Assembly: GCF_002933395.1 (NCBI RefSeq)
Contig: NZ_PKFN01000001.1
Location: forward strand, 1 to 51,598
DNA from: Yoonia maritima
Lineage (GTDB): Bacteria > Pseudomonadota > Alphaproteobacteria > Rhodobacterales > Rhodobacteraceae
Reading direction: 5' to 3'
DNA length: 51,598 nucleotides
The stretch's first letter is position 1, and every line of letters starts with the position of its first letter. This document shows positions 25,649 to 32,605 of this stretch, one piece after another. The position numbers and the translations under genes are program-made. The notes beneath the pieces are model-generated. The model had not been told where the DNA came from. It did no database searches and saw only the letters and a list, made by a program, of their open reading frames with translations.

Positions 25649-27045
25649 GTTATGGAAACGAAGACGGCGTTCCGTCAAATGAATACCCCCCAGTTGGCCA
25701 GTACAGAGGCAGTGCCACACGATATGATGATGCCAACTGTGCAACGCAGCAGTGTCCTTACGTTCTCGTAACCGAATTGTCTTACGAGCGGCAAATTGAC
25801 GAGCCAGATGGCCCATATCATAGACGCTTGCGTGAACGCTTAGATACTGCCCGGTCTCATGGGAATATCCAAGAGATGGCTGCTATCTACAGCGCTTTAC
25901 AGATCGACATTGGAATACCCGAAGACGGGTTGCACGTGCCATGTCGCGATGAAAACGAGTGGTTAGTGCTTGCTTATATTCAGAACGTCAAACCAGAAGC
26001 GTGGTTGTATGCCGAACGCATGGTGGATGATGTTGACGAGGATCGTTGGTACACCCCTGGCCCAAGCGTCGAAGGTTTTACGTTATGGAAAGAACTGCGA
26101 TCCATCTTTGATCCGGCAGGTTCCAGAATAGGATCGGTTACATTTCTAGGACCTGACGGCATTGAGTATAGCTTACTTGGCGCTAACCCAGAGATTGGGG
26201 ATTACTTTGCATATCAAAATCGCAGTTTGGTTGCCCTTCTCAAAGAGGTAGCACGCGAGTTAGGCGTCAATCCTTTTGAACGCTTGCAAGGTGTCGACGA
26301 AGAAGACTTCGGATATCAAACGACAGATCCGCAGCTCGTGCCTATTCGCAGCGTGCTATTTGAATACGAAGTGTTTCAGCCCAGTGGTGAGGTCGATCAT
26401 GGTGAGAACGTTTTACTTGCCCAAGGTCCGACACGCAACGATGCGATCAACGGAAATATCTCAGGGGCGTTTGGGCAACCATCTAGTGGACCAAAGTCAA
26501 ACGTCGGATCAAATATAGCCAGGACTTGGCGTATCATCGTCCATAACGGGCGTGGCGGGCCGTTTGTAACTCTTTACAGGCAGGGCTTGGACGCCGTCTT
26601 AGGGCGAGAGGGGCTATCACGCCCCCAGTTCCTGCAACTGCGCACCGCAAACCCCGCCCGCTATCGCGATATCCGCAACCGGGCCATGCAATCGGCAAGA
26701 CTGCGCATACCAGGCGTGCGAGCAGATATGCAGGGGGCAGCACGGCGCGGAGATCAGATTGTTCAAGCAAATGGCGGAACGCCGAACTTTCGTACCTTCA
26801 GGTCTTCAGACGAGCGTGGAAATACCGTCTACGTACGGCCAGATGGGTTTGGTCAAACTGGCAATGTTCAGGAAGTGAAGCTGGTCCGTTACCAAGCCAA
26901 TACGCAGCAGATACAAGCTGAGATGAGACTCGCGACAAATCGCGGTGTGAGCTTCGAGTTGACTGTTCAAACTCGAACAGTTTTATCTGGACCTCTGCGA
27001 AACTTGGTAGCACAGAGAAGAATAATTTTGAGACATGAACCATGA
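25645..27045 (+). CDS. Effector with PD-(D/E)XK nuclease-like toxin domain, module 2
   Basis: A 466-residue protein whose ATG overlaps the previous stop by four bases. Residues about 45-215 are the shared N-terminal domain also encoded on its own by the preceding gene; a middle linker follows. The C-terminal 110 residues look like a restriction-endonuclease-fold toxin: Asp400 in YVRPDGFG, then Glu410-Val-Lys412 in VQEVKLV (the D...ExK triad), a Gln-rich helix (NTQQIQAEMRLA), and a final strand-helix VQTRTVLSGPLRNLV. DNA cleavage in a competitor is therefore the likely role, delivered with the help of the DUF4123 adaptor. This is fold inference from motifs, not proof. The next gene is the likely immunity protein. 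Confidence 0.75.
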   Translation: MSYGNEDGVPSNEYPPVGQYRGSATRYDDANCATQQCPYVLVTELSYERQIDEPDGPYHRRLRERLDTARSHGNIQEMAAIYSALQIDIGIPEDGLHVPCRDENEWLVLAYIQNVKPEAWLYAERMVDDVDEDRWYTPGPSVEGFTLWKELRSIFDPAGSRIGSVTFLGPDGIEYSLLGANPEIGDYFAYQNRSLVALLKEVARELGVNPFERLQGVDEEDFGYQTTDPQLVPIRSVLFEYEVFQPSGEVDHGENVLLAQGPTRNDAINGNISGAFGQPSSGPKSNVGSNIARTWRIIVHNGRGGPFVTLYRQGLDAVLGREGLSRPQFLQLRTANPARYRDIRNRAMQSARLRIPGVRADMQGAARRGDQIVQANGGTPNFRTFRSSDERGNTVYVRPDGFGQTGNVQEVKLVRYQANTQQIQAEMRLATNRGVSFELTVQTRTVLSGPLRNLVAQRRIILRHEP

Positions 27046-27911
27046 TCAACGAACATATACCTGACGAGTATACGCGGATGCGGGTAATCGTAAAAAACCC
27101 TACAGTTGATCGGCTACTCGAAGCCGTAATGTCTTTGCCTGAGGGTCTTGTTCCAGAATACTGGTTTCAGCTTGAACCTAGGCCAAAGTCCAAACGGATA
27201 TATCTAGCTGAATCCAAGGCAGTTTTTGATCAGAAAGCTACAATTTCCAGTGGTGGTTTTTTTAATCATAAGAAAATCTGGATCACACATGGAGACTTTA
27301 GAATAGAAGAAACTAGAGAAAATTCGAATTTTTTCACTAATGACTTGGGTGTGGGATCAAACATTAATAATTGCAGAGACGAGGAAGATATTGGCGCGCT
27401 GTTGCGCGTTCACGATCATCTCATTAGGGCTTTTGACACCTACTACGCTTGCGCAATCCCCTACCGTGCCCTTGAACAAATCGTTAAAGCGCGCGCAAGA
27501 GCGCTTGAAACAGATCCGCCATTCGAGATGTTCGCACTTGATCCAGAACAATTTACAGATCAGCCGTTCAACTACGCAGAAGCCAAGCATAGCTTCCCAA
27601 TGATGGGGTGGATCACGTATTTGTCGCAGGAATGTATTGACGATTACGCGCTGGATATGGACCGTATCAGAGCCGTTGCGCAAAAAGTCGAAGAAGTCGG
27701 CCCCACCAAAAGCGCGGGCATGTTGTTCCGCATCCAATTCCACGAGGGCCGGGACGACTGGCAAGAGACGCTTCCCGCGATTACACAAATGTGCCTTGAG
27801 GCAGATCAACACCGCTACAAGCTGGGAGAGTATCGTGAGCGCCCTCCGGAAGAACGGTCGGTTGATGGCTGGCATACATGGCTTTTGCCGGACGAATGGT
27901 GGAAGAGCTGA
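27042..27911 (+). CDS. Putative immunity protein of module 2
   Basis: A 289-residue soluble protein coupled to the nuclease effector by a four-base ATGA overlap. No signal peptide is present, which suits an immunity protein against a toxin acting on DNA in the cytoplasm. I recognise no family with certainty; aromatic-rich blocks such as VPEYWFQLEPRP, MMGWITYLSQE and WHTWLLPDEWW recall large polymorphic-toxin immunity families of similar length. The first half is visibly AT-rich compared with the second half. Function rests on position. Confidence 0.6.
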   Translation: MINEHIPDEYTRMRVIVKNPTVDRLLEAVMSLPEGLVPEYWFQLEPRPKSKRIYLAESKAVFDQKATISSGGFFNHKKIWITHGDFRIEETRENSNFFTNDLGVGSNINNCRDEEDIGALLRVHDHLIRAFDTYYACAIPYRALEQIVKARARALETDPPFEMFALDPEQFTDQPFNYAEAKHSFPMMGWITYLSQECIDDYALDMDRIRAVAQKVEEVGPTKSAGMLFRIQFHEGRDDWQETLPAITQMCLEADQHRYKLGEYRERPPEERSVDGWHTWLLPDEWWKS

Positions 27912-27927
27912 AGCGAAGCGGGCGGGT

Positions 27928-27952
27928 AATCCCCCCATTTTAATGGGGGATT
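27928..27952. terminator. Bidirectional terminator-like hairpin
   Basis: AATCCCCC-CAT, a TTTA loop, then ATG-GGGGATT: about ten pairs with one bulged base. It lies in the 54-base space between the convergent immunity gene and the permease gene and could serve both. U-runs are weak. Confidence 0.55.
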
Positions 27953-27965
27953 GGCGCGGTGCTAA

Positions 27966-29039
27966 CTAGACATCAAACTCGCGCTCGAACCGTCGCCGCT
28001 GGATTGCAGGGTGTGGGCTATGCCGGTCCTCGTGTTCAATCGGGGTCAGCAACAGGCGGTCCAGAACTGCAACCGCCAATGACGCAACCAAAGTGCCCGC
28101 GAGTGTCAGGCACACACGTTGAAAGGCGGCCAATTCCGGGTTGCTTGTGGTCAATGACGTTGCGACCAGAACCGCCGCAACGGACAAGCCGAATTGATAA
28201 ACCGAAGCAGACAGGCGGCCGTGCATCATAGCGATGCCAAATCCCCAGCCGGTCAGAAACATCAGCAATAACAACACCAGGAAATGCGCCGAAAACCCGT
28301 AGATCGCCAATACGACCAAGGCAATGATGCCACCAAGGATGGTGGCCCAACTTCGCTCTGCGGCTTCGGCAAAGGCTTCGTGCTTGGTTGGGAAGATCAG
28401 CGGGAAAACCGCCGCAATGGCCAGGATCAAATCCGACACGGGTAGTACGGCGTACAGCCAAAAACACAGCGCCGTCAGAACCACAGATCGGATCAGCGCG
28501 CCCCCACCGTGGTGTCCAGCCGCAGGGCGAGGCGCGTCTTCGTGGAGGTCTTTGGTGCGGGCGGGGATCAACAGATAAAGGGTGGGGATGGTCACAGCCG
28601 CAACCACGCACCCTAACAGAAAGCCATCACGAAAGATGTTCAGCATCGCCGGATTTTTCATGCCAACAATCGACATAAGCGCCGCCGCGATCAGAACCAG
28701 CATCCCAAAAGGGCTGCCTGTCCGCCGGGTGACAAAAAAACCAAGAAAATAGAACAAGAACATCCCCAGCAGCATCAGCATTGGCACTGGCCGGGTGATT
28801 GCCACGATCCCAGCCATCAGCCAGACCACAATCCCAAAGGCGACGGCCCCTCCAATGGCGCGCGCCGGGTTGAACGCCTTGCGCAGCCCGGCAATCAGTC
28901 CGATGGGCAAAGCGACGCAGATAGGGGCCAGTTGCGGTTGTAGCACGGCCATGGCCACAAACCCGGCAACGACAGCCAATCCTAGGCGAATGGCAAAATG
29001 CGGGTCGTCCGCGACCTTGGGGCGGGGGGCAACATACAT
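27966..29039 (-). CDS. FUSC/DUF2955-like inner membrane permease of an efflux pair
   Basis: The ATG at 29039 (MYVAPRPKVADDPHFAIRL) is preferred because it follows the membrane-fusion stop by 10 bases; the longer frame to 29126 overlaps that gene. The 357-residue protein has about ten hydrophobic segments in two sets, separated by a His-containing cytoplasmic loop (PRPAAGHHGGG), the pattern of FUSC/aromatic-acid-exporter and DUF2955 proteins. Such permeases work with an EmrA/HlyD-type membrane fusion protein to export toxic small molecules or organic acids. Its partner gene upstream carries a nonsense codon, which could leave this permease without a functional adaptor. Confidence 0.75.
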   Translation of the reverse strand: MYVAPRPKVADDPHFAIRLGLAVVAGFVAMAVLQPQLAPICVALPIGLIAGLRKAFNPARAIGGAVAFGIVVWLMAGIVAITRPVPMLMLLGMFLFYFLGFFVTRRTGSPFGMLVLIAAALMSIVGMKNPAMLNIFRDGFLLGCVVAAVTIPTLYLLIPARTKDLHEDAPRPAAGHHGGGALIRSVVLTALCFWLYAVLPVSDLILAIAAVFPLIFPTKHEAFAEAAERSWATILGGIIALVVLAIYGFSAHFLVLLLLMFLTGWGFGIAMMHGRLSASVYQFGLSVAAVLVATSLTTSNPELAAFQRVCLTLAGTLVASLAVAVLDRLLLTPIEHEDRHSPHPAIQRRRFEREFDV

Positions 29040-29049
29040 GCCTGTGCCC

Positions 29050-30201
29050 TTAGTATAGGGCCGTCGTCCAGCTGCTGATGCGCTGGAAGAAGGCCGAGGT
29101 TTTCGTAACCCAATGATCGCCGCCATCGGGATGGATCAGCACGCTAACCTTACCGCCAATCCGGGCGGAGCGGGGCCAGGCGTCAATCCCACCCTCAACA
29201 ACGATACGCACCGGCATTTTACGAGCGGGTTCAAACCATTGCGTCGCGGGGGTGTTGACGGGAAGGCCGCCGACCTCAGATCGCCCGGGATTAATCCCCC
29301 AACCAAGGCTTTCGACGTGACCTGCGAAAATCTGGCCTGGAATGGCATCAAACATCAGCGTCACCCGATCATCTGGCAGTACATTCACCAGCTGGTTTTC
29401 CCGCAGATCGGCTGTGATCCAGATCGCTTCGCCATCGATAAAGGTGATGGTGGGTGGGCCCGCGCCAACATATTGACCAAGTCCCAGATGGACGTTCGTC
29501 ACCACACCGGGGCCGGGCGCGCGCACGAGGGTGCTAAGCAGGTCATATTCTGCTGTTTCAAGCGCCAGTTCGGCGGCGCGCAACTGTGGATTATCGGATC
29601 CTGTGGCGCCAAGCTGACGGCGCGCGCTTTCGGCGTTCGCCTCAGCGGCACCAAGCGCGGCTGCGGCTGCATCTGAATTCGCCTGTGCTTGATCCTGTGC
29701 GGCACGGGATGCGATCCCGCGTTCAAAAAGCGACTCGGCGCGGGTGGCAGCCTCCCGCGCAGCTTCGGCATTTGCGCGGGCCTGCGCGACCTGCGCCTGC
29801 GCCGCTTCGATTTGGGCGATAGAGGCGTCGATCCCCTGCGCCGCCTGCGCGAGCGATGCGCGCGCACGCTCGACACCCAGTTCAAAGGGGCGTGGATCAA
29901 TCTGAAACAGTGGGTCCCCGGTGGCGAGAATGGCGTTGTCATAGGTTTCGACCGCGATGACCCGGCCTGAAACCCGTGGGGCAATTTGCACCACGCTGGC
30001 GGACACAATCCCGCGCTACGTGCCCGGCGCATAGTGGTCTTTGGCGACCGTCCACGACACGATCCCCGTGATCAGCACCAGCACAATGACAAGCACACGC
30101 AGAATGGGGCGTACGTCGATTTTTTCAGCGATTTCAGATGTATCAACGTGGTGTTGCGACGATTTATCGGTTGCAAGATTGCTTGCTTCTACTGTGACCA
30201 T
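29050..30201 (-). pseudogene. EmrA/HlyD-type membrane fusion protein interrupted by an amber codon
   Basis: From the ATG at 30201 the frame encodes a cytoplasmic start, one membrane anchor (VLVIVLVLITGIVSWTV) and KDHYAPGT, then TAG at 30016-30018, and continues in the same frame as RGIVSASVVQIAPRVSGRV, the lipoyl half-motif of an EmrA-like adaptor. A long Ala-rich coiled-coil hairpin and the beta-barrel (GEAIWITADLRENQLVNV) follow to the stop at 29050. A single base change explains the break. Unless the codon is suppressed or translation restarts at the GTG at 30006, the adaptor would lack its membrane anchor. Without the stop the protein would be 383 residues, a normal length. Confidence 0.8.
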
Positions 30202-30364
30202 CTTTAGGCGGCTTTCATTGATATCATTACTAATCTTGGCGAGGGCAGTCTGATTTCGCGTCGCTTTTTAGCAGGCCTAGCCAATGCGCACAGGGATTGC
30301 CAACCTAAATGGACACTGATATCCGCTTACGTTAGGGGTGACCCGACAAAGGAGCAAAAAAAAC
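30202..30364. promoter_or_regulatory. Divergent promoter region of efflux genes and TetR regulator
   Basis: A 163-base space between divergent starts. An imperfect inverted repeat, TGGACA-CTGA-TATCCG (30310-30325), is the best candidate for a TetR operator. The TetR ribosome binding site is AAGGAG near 30348-30353. Confidence 0.4.
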
Positions 30365-30934
30365 ATGAAGCAGCGCACTGATGCCCGACGAAACCGTGAT
30401 GCCCTTTTGGACGCCGCTGAACAGGTGTTCGCGCATCAGGGGGCATCCGCGCCGCTAGAGCTTGTGCACTTAAAGGCTGGGCTTGGCCGTGCAACGTTGT
30501 ATCGCAATTTCCCTGATCGCCAGGCACTGTTATTTGCGCTGGCCGATCGGGCGATGCAGCGCATCGAAAGCGAAACCAATGAATTCTGGAGTTTCCTGAC
30601 AACGGCCGCAGAGTTCGTCGCCCAAAGCGAGGCGGTTCAAGCGATCTGGGAAGAAGCAACGCAAGATACGCCAGCGATTGAATCCGGGCGCAAGCGTCTG
30701 ACGGATATTGCTGATGGGCATCTGCGCGCCGCCAAGCGCGCCGGGCAGGTTAGCGAAAATATTCAGGTGTCAGATATCATGTTGATCCTGCGGATGATCG
30801 GCGGCGCGGCGCGAAGGCAACCTCCAGAAAGTCGAAAATCAACGGCGCAAAGGGCGCTTGCCCTGCTACATGACGGCATGACCGCCGGATGTCGTGTTCC
30901 GGCCCCTGGCGGGGCTGGGCTTGTTGCAATGTGA
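30365..30934 (+). CDS. TetR/AcrR-family regulator
   Basis: The ATG at 30365 (MKQRTDARRNRDALL) has AAGGAG upstream; an in-frame ATG at 30338 would add nine residues. The 189-residue protein has the N-terminal TetR helix-turn-helix with the usual ending GLGRATLYRNFPDRQAL (residues about 36-52) after LDAAEQVFAHQGASA, and an all-helical ligand-binding C-terminal domain. It is divergent from the efflux genes, so it most likely represses them until an exported compound binds. The C-terminal tail is unusually Gly/Pro-rich. Confidence 0.88.
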   Translation: MKQRTDARRNRDALLDAAEQVFAHQGASAPLELVHLKAGLGRATLYRNFPDRQALLFALADRAMQRIESETNEFWSFLTTAAEFVAQSEAVQAIWEEATQDTPAIESGRKRLTDIADGHLRAAKRAGQVSENIQVSDIMLILRMIGGAARRQPPESRKSTAQRALALLHDGMTAGCRVPAPGGAGLVAM

Positions 30935-30935
30935 T

Positions 30936-30958
30936 GCCGCGCCACAAAGTGGCGCGGC
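30936..30958 (+). terminator. Hairpin after the TetR gene
   Basis: GCCGCGCCAC, AAA, GTGGCGCGGC: a perfect ten-base stem beginning two bases after the stop codon. No U-run follows, so it may be a weak terminator or a protective 3' structure. Confidence 0.55.
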
Positions 30959-31375
30959 TGCGAGGTTAGGAAGCCCGCGTTCGTTTACAGGGGTCGTGTG
31001 TGCGTACTCCCGGTTTTGCAAGGTTTTTCTGAATGAATGGGACAAGATTGAATGCGGTCGTGTGTCAGACCTCATATTTGCGACTTTTCACACGCCGCGG
31101 GCTTTTCGCGCCCGACCCCTATCTGGTTTTCCCGATCAGTTTAACTTCAATCGACGTCCATATTTATCCTCCTGTTGGCAACAGAAAGGGCGTGGGCTAT
31201 GCAAATCCGTCATCTTCCTAACCGGGATCACCGCCAAAGCAGCGTCACCACTCTCAAGTTCGCATCACCCCATGGACCACGTTTTTTAACGGGGTTCCGC
31301 CCTCGGACGGACCACCAATAAGCGAACGGCCGCTCCCCTTCATGGCGCGACCGTAGCACAGGCTATTTCTACAGC
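30959..31375. other. Stretch without a recognisable gene
   Basis: Between the TetR hairpin and the IS3 remnant I see only short frames in several directions with no family features. The right part (about 31254-31375) is read through from the frameshifted OrfA but does not look like a transposase; it is probably sequence joined to the IS by deletion. Confidence 0.4.
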
Positions 31376-31705
31376 GCACAGGCGGGCCCAACCCGGAAAG
31401 GTTTTTTAAGATGTAGCGCTCCTCCTTGAGAATGCGGTTTTCTTTTCGCAGTTCGGCGACCTCGCGTTCAAGATCGGACTGGGCTGTTGGCTTCTCAGAT
31501 TGCGCCGGTCCCTCTGGATCCAACGGCTCAGCGTCGAGAAGCCAACGCCAAAATCTGCTGCCACCTGCTTACGCGGCAGTCCGCTGGTTAACGCTACCCG
31601 CACAACCTCTGCGCGGAATTCCGGGGTTGGTTTCTGTGCCATGATGTTTCTCCTTTGTGGCAAAATACCAAGTCAAAGGAATGGAACAATTCGGCGGCAG
31701 GTCCA
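31376..31705 (-). mobile_element. IS3-family remnant: terminal repeat and frameshifted orfA
   Basis: An IS3-type end is visible at 31683-31705, reading TGGACCTGCCGCCGAATTG on the minus strand. OrfA starts at 31642 (MAQKPTPEFRAEVVRVAL, helix-turn-helix QVAADFGVGFSTLSRW) behind AAAGGAGAAAC. Its frame then shifts near 31520, where the other frame continues with EGPAQSEKPTAQSDLE and the leucine-zipper block EVAELRKENRILKEE. Transposase homology ends by about 31376; orfB and the other end are missing. The element is inactive. Its terminal sequence resembles that at 5578-5589 only in the outermost bases, so it is a different IS. Confidence 0.78.
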
Positions 31706-31795
31706 GTAACGCTATCAATAGTATAGTGTACTCCCCTTGCTTTACCGGGGCGCTTTATGCTCCGATACGACAGATTAAGGCTCACGAGAATTTGC

Positions 31796-32605
31796 ATGAA
31801 ACAGATCGCCTCCGGCAAAAGAGGACGTGTTTATGATCTGGGCGATGGCCAGATTGCGAAATACTATGTCCCTGACGCGCCAGACACCGCTTTAGAGCGC
31901 GAAGTCTTGGCTGCCAGGCTGGCCCATGATCACGGCGTGCCCACGCCCAAGGTGCTTAGCGTCGATCGTGACATCGCACAGGGCCGGGTTGTTTTTGAAT
32001 ATGTGTCAGGGGTGGCCGTGTCGTGGTATGTCCTAAAACGACCATGGCGGCTGTTTTGGGCAAGCAGGGAAATGGCGCGTTGTCTGGCCAATTTGCACAC
32101 CATCCCCGACACACAGACCCCAAATCTGAAAACAGAGATGTGCAAAGAGATCGACAGCCTCTCTTGCCTGACCTCCGACACAAAACAAGAGATCCGGGAT
32201 CAGATCAACCAGTTCAGCGGCCCCGACAGGTTGTGTCACTTCGACTATCATTCGAGCAATGTCATGGTGTCAGACGGAGCCTGCGTGGTGATTGATTGGG
32301 GCGCTGCGCGGAGTGGGCCTCCTCTCGCGGATCTAGCCCAAACCTGTGTAATCAACCGTGTCGATAGCTTTCCCGATGGCACCGGAGGCGTAATGCGGCT
32401 GGTGATCCGAGCGTTGCGTTGGCTGCATATTGAACTGTTGATCGCGTTCTACAGCCACTACAGCCAAGACCACAGCTATGCTTCGGTCCGGCGCGGCATT
32501 CGTGCGTGGCAGCGCCCTATCGCAGCCGCCCGTTTGGCGGATGACATTGCCTATGAACGCACTGCCTTGCTGAAGTTGGTGAACAGCCGGACCTCGTCGC
32601 TCTAG
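31796..32605 (+). CDS. APH-fold kinase (choline/aminoglycoside phosphotransferase-like)
   Basis: A 269-residue protein from the ATG at 31796 (MKQIASGKRGRVYDLGDG); an upstream ATG at 31757 adds 13 residues outside the fold. The kinase-like core is clear: the glycine-containing loop at the start, the Lys in AKYYV, a Glu-bearing helix (LEREVLAARLAHDHG), the Brenner motif HFDYHSSNVMV with catalytic Asp and metal-binding Asn, and the metal Asp in VVIDWGAA. Members phosphorylate small molecules such as choline, aminoglycosides, macrolides or homoserine; the substrate here cannot be told. It converges on the large operon, and the two stop codons share the palindrome CTAG at 32602-32605. Confidence 0.8.
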   Translation: MKQIASGKRGRVYDLGDGQIAKYYVPDAPDTALEREVLAARLAHDHGVPTPKVLSVDRDIAQGRVVFEYVSGVAVSWYVLKRPWRLFWASREMARCLANLHTIPDTQTPNLKTEMCKEIDSLSCLTSDTKQEIRDQINQFSGPDRLCHFDYHSSNVMVSDGACVVIDWGAARSGPPLADLAQTCVINRVDSFPDGTGGVMRLVIRALRWLHIELLIAFYSHYSQDHSYASVRRGIRAWQRPIAAARLADDIAYERTALLKLVNSRTSSL

